NCBI RefSeq assembly: GCF_024054195.1
Contig: NZ_JAMXLB010000001.1
Span: 248,001-312,000 of the forward strand
From: Flavobacterium sp. NRK F7
Lineage (GTDB): Bacteria > Bacteroidota > Bacteroidia > Flavobacteriales > Flavobacteriaceae
Length of the DNA: 64,000 bases
Reading direction: 5' to 3'
Shown here: piece after piece, positions 1 to 8,645 of the stretch
Layout: every line of letters begins with the position of its first letter
How positions within the stretch are numbered: position 1 is the first letter of the stretch
The notes under the pieces: generated by a model
Seen by the model: only the letters and a program-made list of their open reading frames with translations
The model's database searches: none
What the model was told of the DNA's origin: nothing
Program-made: the position numbers and the translations under genes

Positions 1-1226
1 GAATTAAAGTTTATTTTCTGACTCTTTTTTGGGAAATTTCCAGATATTTCTAAAAGGAACCCTGCGAGCGTTTCAGCCTCACCTTTCTTCTCTTCAAACT
101 CAACTCCATTAACATCAATAATTCTATAAAAATCTTTCAAACTAATTTTCCCTTCAAAAAGATAGGTTGTATCATCTATTTGAGAATAAATAATATTTTC
201 ATCATCAAATTCATCACTAATGTCTCCTACAATCTCTTCTAAAATATCTTCCAATGACACTAACCCCGAAGTTCCACCATATTCATCTACCACAATGGCC
301 AAATGATTTTTCATCCCTTGAAACTCTTTCAACAAATTGTCTAACTTTTTATTTTCTGGTATAAAAAAGGGAGCACGTATTAGTGTTTGCCATTCAAAAT
401 CCTTTTCATCGATGTAAGGAATCAAATCTTTAATAAACAAAACACCTTCTATTTGGTCAATATTTTCAGTATAAACCGGAATTCTAGAATACCCTTTCTC
501 GATAATTTTTGGCATTACTTCAGAAAAAGACTCCTCTTTATCCAATGCAAAAATATCAATTCTAGGACTCATTACTTGACGCACTTCTGTATTTCCAAAA
601 GTAACAATCCCTTCTAAAATTTTTTGTTCTTCTTGGGTGGTTTCGGAATGATTGGTTAGTTCCAATGCTTGTGACAATTGATCCACTGAAAAACTCGTTT
701 TTTGAACACTAAATTTCTTTTCCACATACAAAATAATGTTTCGCATAGGAATAGTAATTGGCGTTAATACTTTATCCAAAATCGATATGGGTAAATAAAC
801 GGTCTTTGAAAAACTAACATTATTTCTATTCGCATAAATTTTTGGTAAAACCTCTCCAAATAATAAAATTAAAAAGGTAACTACTACTACTTCTAAAATA
901 AAACGGAGCAAAGAAGAACTTATTGAATTGAAAATTTTTTCACTTATTGAAGAAAACAAGATGACTACAGCGATATTGATAAAATTATTGGCTACTAAAA
1001 TCGTAGCTAATAGTTTTTTAGGTTTTTCCAATAATCGTGTGATAATTGAACCTTTATTGCCATCTTCTTCAATTAAATCATCAAGATCTTTTTGTGAAAG
1101 CGAGAATAAAGCAACTTCTGAACCTGAAATAAAGGCAGAGCAAAAAAGCAGAAAAATAACAGCTATTAATCCAATTAGTAGCTCAAAATCTATGGTGTTT
1201 GTTAAACTGGAAGGATCTGGATCCAA
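1..1226 (-). CDS. gldE: GldE, gliding-motility-associated CBS/CorC-type membrane protein (partial, C-terminus off window)
   Basis: About 408 codons are present and the reading frame runs off the left edge. The N-terminus begins LDPDPSSL and is followed by several hydrophobic segments of a DUF21/CNNM-type membrane domain, with the motif SGSEVALFSLS near residue 35. A CBS-pair region (around ARIPVYTE-like and VVDEYGG segments) and the start of a CorC/HlyC domain follow. In flavobacteria the order mutY-ssb-gldE-gldD is conserved, and this window shows mutY and ssb just upstream. GldE is known to be associated with gliding and, in this group, with the GldD/T9SS function, but its biochemical role is unclear. 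An in-frame TAG lies three codons upstream, so the only reasonable start is the TTG at 1226. The gap to ssb is 22 nt. Confidence 0.88.
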   Translation of the reverse strand, partial: MDPDPSSLTNTIDFELLIGLIAVIFLLFCSAFISGSEVALFSLSQKDLDDLIEEDGNKGSIITRLLEKPKKLLATILVANNFINIAVVILFSSISEKIFNSISSSLLRFILEVVVVTFLILLFGEVLPKIYANRNNVSFSKTVYLPISILDKVLTPITIPMRNIILYVEKKFSVQKTSFSVDQLSQALELTNHSETTQEEQKILEGIVTFGNTEVRQVMSPRIDIFALDKEESFSEVMPKIIEKGYSRIPVYTENIDQIEGVLFIKDLIPYIDEKDFEWQTLIRAPFFIPENKKLDNLLKEFQGMKNHLAIVVDEYGGTSGLVSLEDILEEIVGDISDEFDDENIIYSQIDDTTYLFEGKISLKDFYRIIDVNGVEFEEKKGEAETLAGFLLEISGNFPKKSQKINFN

Positions 1227-1248
1227 AGTATACTATATTAATTAAACA

Positions 1249-1698
1249 TTAAAAAGGTAAATCATCATTATGAGTACCTAAGTTTGAATTGTCAAAATTA
1301 GTGTTTTTTGATGATTCAGAAACATCGTCTCTAAAATTTTGCTTGGTGGCTTCCGATTCTTTTTTGGTCGTTAAAAATGTAAATTCAGTTACTTGAATTT
1401 CAGTAGTGTATTTTGTACTTCCATCTTCGGCTTGCCATTGTCGGGATTTAATTCTTCCTTCTATATAGATTTTATCACCTTTTGATAAGTATTTTTCACA
1501 AATTTCAGCAGCTTTATTTCGAACCACAATATTATGCCATTCTGTAGACGTAATTTTTTCACCTGTGGTTTTATTAATGTATACTTCATTTGTAGCAAGT
1601 GGAAATCTTCCAATACAATTTCCTCCATCAAAATAATGCATTTTTATCTCATCTCCTAAATGACCTATTAAAAGTACTTTGTTTAAAGTTCCATTCAT
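1249..1698 (-). CDS. ssb: Single-stranded DNA-binding protein SSB
   Basis: This 149-residue protein has an OB-fold over roughly residues 3-108 (start NGTLNKVLLIGHLG, then EWHNIVV and GRIKSRQW). A short polar, Asn/Ser/Asp-rich linker leads to the acidic tail DDLPF, which is the partner-docking tip typical of SSB. It binds ssDNA during replication, recombination and repair. It lies between mutY and gldE on the same strand, the usual flavobacterial order, with 47 nt to mutY and 22 nt to gldE, so the three are probably co-transcribed. Flavobacteria often carry more than one ssb, so this may not be the only copy. Confidence 0.95.
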   Translation of the reverse strand: MNGTLNKVLLIGHLGDEIKMHYFDGGNCIGRFPLATNEVYINKTTGEKITSTEWHNIVVRNKAAEICEKYLSKGDKIYIEGRIKSRQWQAEDGSTKYTTEIQVTEFTFLTTKKESEATKQNFRDDVSESSKNTNFDNSNLGTHNDDLPF

Positions 1699-1745
1699 GG
1701 CGTATAATAATTTTATAAATCAAATATAGTGTTTTTTTTGAAGTT

Positions 1746-2774
1746 TTATAAATAATTTGAGGCTATAAAATTATGGATTACGATAGGCATCGGCAATTGC
1801 AATGCCCTTTCCAATGAAATAGCATTCTCAATCTTGGTATTTAAAACTACTTCAATAAAATGTATATGAAGATGCTGATGCGACAACTTATGCAGCAACT
1901 CTTTTTCGTTTTTTACTATGATTTCTTTCACGGGATACTGTTCTTGAATATGAGACACCATCTCTTTTAAAAGTGGCTTTTGATCGTATTCTAGCAACGT
2001 AAATTCATATAAATTATGCCAAATCCCCTTTTCTTCACGTTTTAACATCACAAAATGATTGGCTGCATCTCTAAGAACTAAATAATAAAAATAACGATGT
2101 GAAATTTTTATTTTTTTTGATTTGAATGGCAACTCATCTACTCTCTTTTTTTGATATGCATAACAACTGCTTTGAAAAACACAAATGGTACAATCTGGAT
2201 TTTTTGGTACACATTGCAAAGCCCCAAATTCCATAATCGCTTGGTTAAAAAGAGCTGCTTTATCTATAGGTAAAAGCTCTTGCGCTAATTTTTGAAATTC
2301 TTTTTTTGTAGTGGCTTGAGCAATATCTGATTCCAATCCATATATACGAGCAAGCACCCTAAACACATTTCCATCTACCACAGCGACTGGCTCATTGTAA
2401 GCAAAAGAGGCAATAGCAGCAGCTGTATATTCTCCTACTCCTTTTAAAGAAAGTAAGTCAGTGTAAGTATTTGGGAATTTACCTTGCAATTCAGTAACAA
2501 TATATTTTGCAGTAGCATGAAGGTTTCTTGCTCTAGAATAATACCCTAAACCTTGCCATAATTTTAAAACTTCTTCTTCTGTTGCAAAAGCTAAATCTTG
2601 CACCGTTGGGAAACGTTGTAAAAAAGCTTCATAATAGGGTTTTCCCTGTGCCACTCGCGTTTGTTGGAGAATAATTTCAGAGAGCCAAATAAAGTAGGGA
2701 TTTGTGGTTTCTCTCCATGGCAGACTACGTTTATTTTGTAAATACCAAGCAATTAAGGTCTTAGAAAAATTCAT
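1746..2774 (-). CDS. mutY: A/G-specific adenine glycosylase MutY
   Basis: This 342-residue base-excision repair enzyme removes adenine mispaired with 8-oxoguanine. The sequence shows the catalytic Glu33 in LSEIILQQTRV, the helix-hairpin-helix LKGVGEYTAA (residues 110-119), the catalytic Asp134 in VVDGNVFRV, and four cysteines at 188, 195, 198 and 204 in the C-x6-C-x2-C-x5-C spacing of the [4Fe-4S] cluster. A NUDIX-like C-terminal 8-oxoG recognition domain follows from about residue 225. The length is normal for the family. It heads the mutY-ssb-gldE unit and has a TATTTTTG -7 box 17 nt upstream of the start. Confidence 0.96.
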   Translation of the reverse strand: MNFSKTLIAWYLQNKRSLPWRETTNPYFIWLSEIILQQTRVAQGKPYYEAFLQRFPTVQDLAFATEEEVLKLWQGLGYYSRARNLHATAKYIVTELQGKFPNTYTDLLSLKGVGEYTAAAIASFAYNEPVAVVDGNVFRVLARIYGLESDIAQATTKKEFQKLAQELLPIDKAALFNQAIMEFGALQCVPKNPDCTICVFQSSCYAYQKKRVDELPFKSKKIKISHRYFYYLVLRDAANHFVMLKREEKGIWHNLYEFTLLEYDQKPLLKEMVSHIQEQYPVKEIIVKNEKELLHKLSHQHLHIHFIEVVLNTKIENAISLERALQLPMPIVIHNFIASNYL

Positions 2775-2791
2775 TTTTATATATTGGGCAA

Positions 2792-2799
2792 CAAAAATA
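2792..2799 (-). promoter_or_regulatory. -7 promoter element of mutY
   Basis: TATTTTTG on the minus strand fits the Bacteroidota -7 consensus TAnnTTTG and ends 17 nt before the mutY ATG. No convincing -33 TTG is seen at the usual spacing. Confidence 0.45.
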
Positions 2800-2833
2800 A
2801 AAATATTAAGGCTTAAAAATTAATTAATTATGA

Positions 2834-2865
2834 TTGATTTATTATTTTTTTAATTCATATATTTG
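2834..2865 (+). promoter_or_regulatory. Promoter of the HU gene
   Basis: The -7 element TATATTTG lies at 2858-2865, with TTG at 2834-2836 at a spacing of 21 nt. Both fit the Bacteroidota vegetative promoter. It predicts a leader of about 38 nt before the ATG at 2908. Confidence 0.55.
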
Positions 2866-2907
2866 CAAACTCAAAAAAAGAACATAAAAATATTAATACG
2901 AAAGAAA

Positions 2908-3201
2908 ATGACGAAAGCAGACATTGTAGCTAAAATTTCTGAAAAATTAGGTCTTGAAAAATCTGATGTTCAAGCAACTGTAGAGACTTTTATGGAAGAA
3001 GTAAAGAACTCATTAGAAACAGGTGATAATGTATATTTAAGAGGTTTTGGAAGCTTCATTATTAAAACTAGAGCTGAAAAGACTGGAAGAAACATTTCAA
3101 AAAACACTACGATTAAAATTCCTGCTCACAATATTCCAGCATTTAAACCTGCAAAAGTATTTGTTGAGAGCGTAAAAACGAAAACTGAAGTAGCAGTATA
3201 A
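2908..3201 (+). CDS. HU-family DNA-binding protein
   Basis: A 97-residue histone-like protein beginning MTKADIVAKISEKLGL. It has the dimerisation helices, the beta-arm signature GFGSFIIKTRAEKTGRN and the arm-tip NIPAFKPAK near the C-terminus. HU proteins bend and compact DNA as dimers. An upstream in-frame start at 2863 would lie inside the -7 box, so the ATG at 2908, with the normal family N-terminus, is preferred. The short acidic/valine tail after the HU fold is common in flavobacterial HU. The gene is followed 29 nt later by the small basic protein at 3231. Confidence 0.93.
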   Translation: MTKADIVAKISEKLGLEKSDVQATVETFMEEVKNSLETGDNVYLRGFGSFIIKTRAEKTGRNISKNTTIKIPAHNIPAFKPAKVFVESVKTKTEVAV

Positions 3202-3230
3202 ATCATTTATTAATCTAAACCAACAACGTT

Positions 3231-3323
3231 ATGCCAAGTGGTAAAAAGAGAAAAAGACATAAGGTAGCGACTCACAAACGTAAAAAGAGAGCGAGAGCTA
3301 ACCGTCACAAAAAGAAAAAGTAG
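3231..3323 (+). CDS. Very basic 30-residue small protein, possibly a ribosomal-type protein
   Basis: The frame encodes MPSGKKRKRHKVATHK plus a Lys/Arg-rich tail ending RHKKKK. Over half of the 30 residues are Lys, Arg or His. It sits between HU and RNase G, a position where I recall Bacteroidota genomes carrying a similar short basic gene. Size and charge resemble tiny ribosomal proteins such as Thx (bTHX). A small extra protein (bL38) has been reported on the Flavobacterium johnsoniae ribosome, but I cannot tell from memory whether this is that family. It starts 29 nt after the HU stop and is probably co-transcribed. Its last codons form the left arm of a terminator. Confidence 0.8.
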   Translation: MPSGKKRKRHKVATHKRKKRARANRHKKKK

Positions 3324-3346
3324 TTTAAACTACTTTTTCTTTTTTT
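3309..3346 (+). terminator. Palindromic terminator overlapping the stop codon of the small basic gene
   Basis: An 18-bp perfect inverted repeat with no loop (3309-3326 and 3327-3344), centred on TTTAAA and followed by more T residues. The left arm contains the final Lys codons and TAG of the small gene. It should end the HU-small protein transcript. Confidence 0.75.
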
Positions 3347-3363
3347 AAAAGTTCTTTGAAATT

Positions 3364-3382
3364 AATCAGTAATCTACTGATT
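3364..3382 (+). other. Hairpin in the leader region of RNase G
   Basis: AATCAGTA and TACTGATT form an 8-bp stem with a 3-nt loop, about 110 nt upstream of the rng start. There is no T tract, so it is not an intrinsic terminator. The interval 3347-3490 otherwise shows no gene. A hairpin in a long RNase G/E leader could be an autoregulation site, but that is only an inference. Confidence 0.35.
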
Positions 3383-3490
3383 ATCGGGTAAAATACCTGT
3401 AAAATATTGTTTAATCCATCTGTAAATAAGTTAGATGTTACAAGTTAGAAGTTTTACTTAGAACACAACAGAAAACACTTACAGATAAAA

Positions 3491-5041
3491 ATGTACAGCG
3501 TGAACAAAGAGTTAATTATTAGATCGGGTTCAGAAGCAGTAGATTTTGCCTTATTAAAAGATGGAAAACTAATAGAATTACACAAAGAGGAAGAAAAAGG
3601 TACTAATTTTAGTGTAGGTGATATTTTTATTGCCAAAATTAGAAAACCAGTTGCTGGTTTAAATGCAGCATTTGTAAATTTAGGTTACGAAAAAGATGCT
3701 TTTTTACACTATCATGATTTAGGCCCTAACCTACCTTCTTTGATGAAATTTATTAAACTTGTAAGCGCAGGTAAACTAAAAGATTATTCACTCAAAAATT
3801 TTCCTTTTGAAGCTGAAATCAATAAAGATGGCATGATTACGGATATTCTCAGTGCCAATCAATCGGTTTTAGTTCAGGTTGTTAAAGAACCTATCTCTAC
3901 TAAAGGTCCTAGAATAAGTTCCGAGATTTCTTTAGCAGGTAGATATGTTGTTTTAGTCCCTTTTTCAGACAGAGTGTCCATTTCTCAAAAAATAGATTCT
4001 AAAGAAGAAAAAGACCGATTAAAAAGACTGGTTCAATCCATCCGACCAAAAGGTTTTGGGGTTATTGTGAGAACAGTAGCCGAAGGCAAAAAAGTAGCTG
4101 AACTGGATAGAGACCTGCAACTGTTGTTAGACAGATGGTCTGCCATGTGTAAAAGGCTACAAACCGCTCATCATCCTTCAAAAGTACTAGGGGAATTAAA
4201 CAAAGCTTCCTCTATACTAAGAGATGTTTTTAATGATACTTTTACTAGTATTCATATTGATGATGAAGAATTATACATTCAAACGAAGGACTATTTGCAA
4301 GAAATAGCTCCTGATAAAGTGTCTATCGTAAAACACTATCAATCGAAAGATCTTCCTCTTTTTGAGAAATATCATATAGAAAGACAAATTAAGACTTCCT
4401 TTGGAAAAACCGTTTCCATGAGTAAAGGTGCGTATCTTATAATTGAACATACCGAAGCTTTACACGTAATTGATGTAAATAGCGGTAACCGTTCCAACAA
4501 GGCTTTAAGCCAAGAAGATACAGCTTTAGAAGTAAATATGATTGCAGCAGCTGAAATAGCAAGACAATTACGTTTACGAGATATGGGCGGAATTATAGTG
4601 GTCGATTTTATTGATATGCAAAACGCAGACAATAGAAAACAGCTTTATGATTTCTTAAGAGAAGAAATGAGTGACGATAAGGCCAAACATAAAATCTTGC
4701 CTCCTAGTAAATTTGGATTAATTCAAATTACTAGACAACGTGTTAGACCAGAAGTTAATATTAAAACTAGAGAAGAAGACCCAAATGAAAATGGGGAAAT
4801 TGAAGCTCCTATTTTAATTATTGACAAAATAACGGCTGACCTAGAAAGAATTATTAAAGTCCATAAAAAGGTGGTATTAAATGCACATCCTTTTGTGGCA
4901 GCTTACCTTGAAAAAGGTTTTCCATCAATACGTTCAAAATGGTTTTTTGAACATAAAAAATGGGTGAAAATTATACCGCGTGACGCTTACACGTATCTTG
5001 AATACCATTTCTTTGATAAACAAGGAAATCAAATTAAATAA
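3491..5041 (+). CDS. rng: Ribonuclease E/G family endoribonuclease (RNase G)
   Basis: This 516-residue protein has an S1-like RNA-binding region near the N-terminus (VGDIFIAKIRKPVAGLNAAFVNLG), followed by the RNase E/G catalytic domain. The metal-binding aspartates are Asp328 in IDVNSG and Asp372 in VVDFIDM, and the conserved GLIQITRQRVRPE segment is present. It matures rRNA and cleaves mRNA 5'-monophosphate ends. It has the short RNase G layout, without the long disordered degradosome scaffold of RNase E. I do not see the CPxCxG zinc-link of the E. coli enzymes. It is followed by a clear terminator. Confidence 0.93.
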   Translation: MYSVNKELIIRSGSEAVDFALLKDGKLIELHKEEEKGTNFSVGDIFIAKIRKPVAGLNAAFVNLGYEKDAFLHYHDLGPNLPSLMKFIKLVSAGKLKDYSLKNFPFEAEINKDGMITDILSANQSVLVQVVKEPISTKGPRISSEISLAGRYVVLVPFSDRVSISQKIDSKEEKDRLKRLVQSIRPKGFGVIVRTVAEGKKVAELDRDLQLLLDRWSAMCKRLQTAHHPSKVLGELNKASSILRDVFNDTFTSIHIDDEELYIQTKDYLQEIAPDKVSIVKHYQSKDLPLFEKYHIERQIKTSFGKTVSMSKGAYLIIEHTEALHVIDVNSGNRSNKALSQEDTALEVNMIAAAEIARQLRLRDMGGIIVVDFIDMQNADNRKQLYDFLREEMSDDKAKHKILPPSKFGLIQITRQRVRPEVNIKTREEDPNENGEIEAPILIIDKITADLERIIKVHKKVVLNAHPFVAAYLEKGFPSIRSKWFFEHKKWVKIIPRDAYTYLEYHFFDKQGNQIK

Positions 5042-5045
5042 ACAC

Positions 5046-5080
5046 AAAACCGCCTTTCTAAATAGATAGGCGGTTTTTTT
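5046..5080 (+). terminator. Intrinsic terminator after rng
   Basis: A 10-bp stem AAAACCGCCT (5046-5055) and AGGCGGTTTT (5068-5077) with a 12-nt loop, followed by a T run ending at 5080. Confidence 0.9.
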
Positions 5081-5144
5081 ATGTCTAATTTGTACACCCT
5101 AACTTAGTCTACTTAGCTATTTTGCTTAGAAAGTTGTATTAACA

Positions 5145-5184
5145 AATAAAAAAACAAAAACCGCTACTTTTCTAAAATAACGGT
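5145..5184 (-). terminator. Terminator of the LamG/T9SS gene
   Basis: On the minus strand ACCGTTA (5184-5178) pairs with TAGCGGT (5166-5160) through one G-T wobble, then a T-rich tract follows. It lies 30 nt after the stop codon of the 5214-7787 gene. Confidence 0.65.
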
Positions 5185-5213
5185 CTTTCATTTAAAAAAC
5201 TATAAAAACAACA

Positions 5214-7787
5214 TTATCGTTTTACAAATTTCTTCACTCCAAATTCATTTTCAGGAGTCATCACTTTTATAAGATACAATCCATTCTGTAGCGAAGTCAC
5301 ATCCGCTACATTCCCATTCATTTTTAAAACTAATTTTCCTTCCAAAGTATACACTTCTAATGCATTTATCTTTTGTGAACTCTCAACGTGTAAAATACTT
5401 GTTGTTGGGTTAGGATAAATTTGAAAATTAGTAAACTCTTGAAAAGATGATGAACTTAAAACTGAAGAACCAAACTCATAAACCCCTCTATCCACAACTG
5501 CATTAAAAATTCTTTGGTTTCCTAATAAATCAGTCGTGCCAATTACGCTCGCATTATCTCCAGAATCAATAGCAGGTGATCCTAAACTTAAAGTATAATC
5601 TCCACCAGCTAAATCTGTAAATAAAGGATTAGAATTATTATTATTTGCTGATGCTCCTGAAAGGGTAATTCCTGTAAAATTGGTTTCATCTGTAGAATTA
5701 ATTATAGTTGCTGATGAAATACCACTTTCAATAATTCCTCCAATAGGTCTTGCTGTTGTCCCAGAAGCCGCTTTATTATTCCAAAACAAACAATTCGAAA
5801 TAGTAGCTGTATGGTTGGAATTGGTGTTTTTTGTCAAAGCCAATGTTACTCTGTTCAAATTATTCATTGCTGCATTGGCTCCGTCATCAAGATTATCCAC
5901 AAAGGTACAATTCGAAATAGTCGTAACGATATTTGCTCCTGAACCATAAGAACGCAACCACATAGAACTTCCTGCAAATCCATTGGTTGCACTACTAGTG
6001 TTTGTTGCTTTATTTTTACTAAATAACGTATTCGAAATAGAATAAGTTATTACAGCCGTACTTAAATTTGCCGAATAAATTGCGGCACCAATAGCTGATA
6101 AATTCTCCGAAAACTCACAATTACTAATAACCATACTACCTGTTCCACCAAAAACATTATAACCACCAGCAATAGCACCTGAAGCTTCAGTAGCAATATT
6201 TTTAGTCAGTTTACAATTGTTTAGCGTTACGTTTCTAATACTAGCATTTTTATTGATTCCACCACCATATCTCGTTTCAGTTGCCCCGGAAGTTGCATTA
6301 GCATGTCCAGCAGTAATTGTTAATCCGTCCAGTAATGGGTTTTCTCCAACTAATGACACTACTGTATAACTATTATCGGTACGAGTTGCATTTACATAAG
6401 AAATCGTAGCATCGTCATTTCCTAATAAATCTCCAGATAAAATTGTTTCATTTGAACCTACAACGCGATCAGAAAGCTGCGTTTCATTACCAGCAAATCC
6501 TCCATATAATTTTAAATTTGTTGCCGTTAATGTAAACGATGCATTTCTATCAGAAGCACTTGGAGTGTAAGTACCTGAAGCAATCCATATTTCTTCATTG
6601 TTTTGAGCAACAGCTAAAGCATCGTTTAAATTAGTATACGCATTTGTCCATGAAATACCATTATTAGTTCCACTAGCATTTGCATTCACATAAATGTAGC
6701 CTATGGTTCTTAAAGTTCTAAAGGTTATAGGGAGCGACCAACCTGTAGTATTATTTGAACATTGTTCCCTAACATATACATCATAATCCGTAAAAACATC
6801 CAATCCTGTTAGTATAGTTGAACCTGAAGTAATTCCAGTAACAGTTACTGCATTTGAAAAAGGTTCTGTAGATTTGTGATAGGCAATATCATAAGTTCCT
6901 CCACCAGAAATTGTAATAGTTGCACCTGTATCGGTAATTGATGTAGCCGCTAGAACAGAGGATTGCGGAGCAAAACAAAAATTATTGTATGTAATAATGT
7001 CTGTTACTTCTGCTGGAGTTAATATTCGATTATATATTAATATATCATCAATTACATCAAAATATCTATTATTAGCAGGCAAAGAATTACTTCGATTATT
7101 ACCGATGGTAATATTTCCAGGCGTATCATGCGACTGCAATAAACTTAAAGAGCCATTAGCAGTAGACTGACTATTTCCTCCATTACCCGAACTCACACCA
7201 TCAATGTAAATCGTTAAATTATTACTTAAGGTATAGGTGCAACATCCTCCAAAACTATCTGTTCTAGACAAAAAAACCGTTACATGATGCCAATTACCAT
7301 CACTAATAAATGTATTGGTTAAAACACCACCACTACGGTAAGACAAAGCACCGCTGTATTGAACTCCTAAAGTAGCTCCAATTTTTCCATTTTGTAAATA
7401 AATATAATAACCTGCCCAAGTTGAAGTTGAAAAATCAGGTCTGTTACTATCATCTAGTATTACTCTTACATCTGCATCATTTGTAGTAGTTTTAACCCAA
7501 AAACTGATGGTAATGTATTCTCCAAGATTACTCACTGTAGGAAAATCAATGTCTGGACGAGTTAGGTAATCTGTATTTAAGGTTACTGCACTAGTAGGAG
7601 ACATTTCGAATCGATCATTAATCTCTACAATAGAAGTTCCCGTTTGCGTTAAATTAACACCATTGGCACCATCAATTAAAAGATTTCCATTATCAAAACC
7701 GTATTGTGCTACTAAACCATTTGTAGGAAACTGAGCTTGTGCAAAAAGACCCACAAATAGCAGTGAATAAAGTAAAATTGCTCTCAT
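5214..7787 (-). CDS. Secreted LamG / FN3 / beta-helix protein with T9SS type A sorting domain
   Basis: This 857-residue protein begins MRAILLYSLLFVGLFAQAQ, a clear signal peptide. The ATG at 7787 is preferred over an upstream TTG because it gives that peptide. A concanavalin A-like LamG domain spans about residues 20-275 and a fibronectin III-like domain about 280-360. Then comes a right-handed parallel beta-helix of the choice-of-anchor Q kind (from IYVNANASGTNNG; repeats of SNCxF type) to about 770. The end carries a T9SS type A sorting domain (FQIYPNPTTS, then NGLYLIKV and a basic C-terminus). It should be exported by T9SS to the cell surface or medium, perhaps to bind or process polysaccharide. 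No catalytic residues can be assigned. Its promoter element resembles that of the neighbouring kinase-regulator operon. Confidence 0.85.
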   Translation of the reverse strand: MRAILLYSLLFVGLFAQAQFPTNGLVAQYGFDNGNLLIDGANGVNLTQTGTSIVEINDRFEMSPTSAVTLNTDYLTRPDIDFPTVSNLGEYITISFWVKTTTNDADVRVILDDSNRPDFSTSTWAGYYIYLQNGKIGATLGVQYSGALSYRSGGVLTNTFISDGNWHHVTVFLSRTDSFGGCCTYTLSNNLTIYIDGVSSGNGGNSQSTANGSLSLLQSHDTPGNITIGNNRSNSLPANNRYFDVIDDILIYNRILTPAEVTDIITYNNFCFAPQSSVLAATSITDTGATITISGGGTYDIAYHKSTEPFSNAVTVTGITSGSTILTGLDVFTDYDVYVREQCSNNTTGWSLPITFRTLRTIGYIYVNANASGTNNGISWTNAYTNLNDALAVAQNNEEIWIASGTYTPSASDRNASFTLTATNLKLYGGFAGNETQLSDRVVGSNETILSGDLLGNDDATISYVNATRTDNSYTVVSLVGENPLLDGLTITAGHANATSGATETRYGGGINKNASIRNVTLNNCKLTKNIATEASGAIAGGYNVFGGTGSMVISNCEFSENLSAIGAAIYSANLSTAVITYSISNTLFSKNKATNTSSATNGFAGSSMWLRSYGSGANIVTTISNCTFVDNLDDGANAAMNNLNRVTLALTKNTNSNHTATISNCLFWNNKAASGTTARPIGGIIESGISSATIINSTDETNFTGITLSGASANNNNSNPLFTDLAGGDYTLSLGSPAIDSGDNASVIGTTDLLGNQRIFNAVVDRGVYEFGSSVLSSSSFQEFTNFQIYPNPTTSILHVESSQKINALEVYTLEGKLVLKMNGNVADVTSLQNGLYLIKVMTPENEFGVKKFVKR

Positions 7788-7813
7788 AATAAATATTTTA
7801 TAGTTTATAAGAA

Positions 7814-7880
7814 CAAAATTGCAGATAAAAAGAAGCACTTGTAAAATGACTTTCTGAAACAGGACTTTGACTTGCTAAAG
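7814..7880 (-). promoter_or_regulatory. Direct-repeat activator element and -7 box of the LamG gene
   Basis: On the minus strand two half-sites, TTAGCAAG and TCAGAAAG, are spaced by 21 bp (their plus-strand cores begin at 7872 and 7851). A -7 like box CAATTTTG (7821-7814) begins 30 nt beyond the proximal core. No -33 TTG is present, as expected for an activator-dependent promoter. The 30-nt block 7851-7880 matches 11601-11630, upstream of the kinase gene, at about 22 of 30 positions. It begins just after the LytTR regulator stop codon. The 21-bp spacing is what LytTR proteins typically recognise; the assignment to the neighbouring regulator is inferred. Confidence 0.6.
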
Positions 7881-7883
7881 CAA

Positions 7884-8636
7884 TTAACCAATATTTTGAA
7901 CGATAGTTAAAAATTCTTCTTTTTTGTCATTTGCTATAGAAACTGTAGCGTCGTTATCCATAATAATATAACCGCCATCTTTTTTAATATATTCTTTAAT
8001 ATACTTAAGATTAATTAAATAAGAACGATGTGGTTTATAAAAATTAGATTGATTTTCTAAAACTTCCACAAAATGTCGTAAGGGTTTACAAACCAATAAT
8101 TCCGTTTCTTTAATGGTAGTTACTTTGGTATACATACCATCAGCTTCAAATAAAATAATATCCTCAAAGTTGACAAATTTAAAGCCGTCAGAAAAAGGCA
8201 ATCCTATTTTATTAAAATTAGCTGATTTTAAACTTTTTTTCAATTCTTCTAATTTAGTACTGATCTCCGATTTTCCAATTTGATGTATGGCTTTTTCAAT
8301 AGCTTCTTTTACTGTTTCAGCTCTAAGAGGTTTCAATAAATAATCAATTGCTGTTAGTTGAAAAGCTTTAATAGCATACTCACTGTAAGCAGTTGTAAAA
8401 ATGATTTCGAAATTTAATTCTTCCTTATTTACAAAATCCAAAATCTCTAAACCAGAATGTTGAGGCATTTCAATATCTAAAAAAACAATATGTGGTCGTT
8501 CCTCTTTAATAAGTTTTACACCTGACAAGAGATCTTCCGCTTGAAAAATCGTTTCTATTTTTGTCGTATTTTCTTGAATTAAAATTTCCAAAAGATTTCT
8601 TGCTTTTGGTTCATCATCTATAATTATGACTTTCAT
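7884..8636 (-). CDS. LytTR-family response regulator
   Basis: This 250-residue protein has a CheY-like receiver (acidic pair Asp7-Asp8, phospho-acceptor Asp54 in FLDIEMP, and YLLKPL with the conserved Lys) and a LytTR DNA-binding domain over about residues 145-250. The latter has the typical KPLRHFVEVLE and FYKPHRSYLINLKYI segments. It lies 9 nt after the LytS-type kinase gene and is almost surely its partner. LytTR proteins bind paired direct repeats about 21 bp apart. Such repeats lie just downstream of this gene, before the LamG gene, and before the kinase gene, suggesting autoregulation plus control of the secreted protein. Confidence 0.93.
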   Translation of the reverse strand: MKVIIIDDEPKARNLLEILIQENTTKIETIFQAEDLLSGVKLIKEERPHIVFLDIEMPQHSGLEILDFVNKEELNFEIIFTTAYSEYAIKAFQLTAIDYLLKPLRAETVKEAIEKAIHQIGKSEISTKLEELKKSLKSANFNKIGLPFSDGFKFVNFEDIILFEADGMYTKVTTIKETELLVCKPLRHFVEVLENQSNFYKPHRSYLINLKYIKEYIKKDGGYIIMDNDATVSIANDKKEEFLTIVQNIG

Positions 8637-8645
8637 AAGCTAACT

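Noticed and set aside
928..1245. 105-codon plus-strand frame
   Set aside because: It is antisense to gldE and has no family features.
2863..2907. HU start at 2863
   Set aside because: It would place the first codon inside the -7 box and add residues absent from the HU family.
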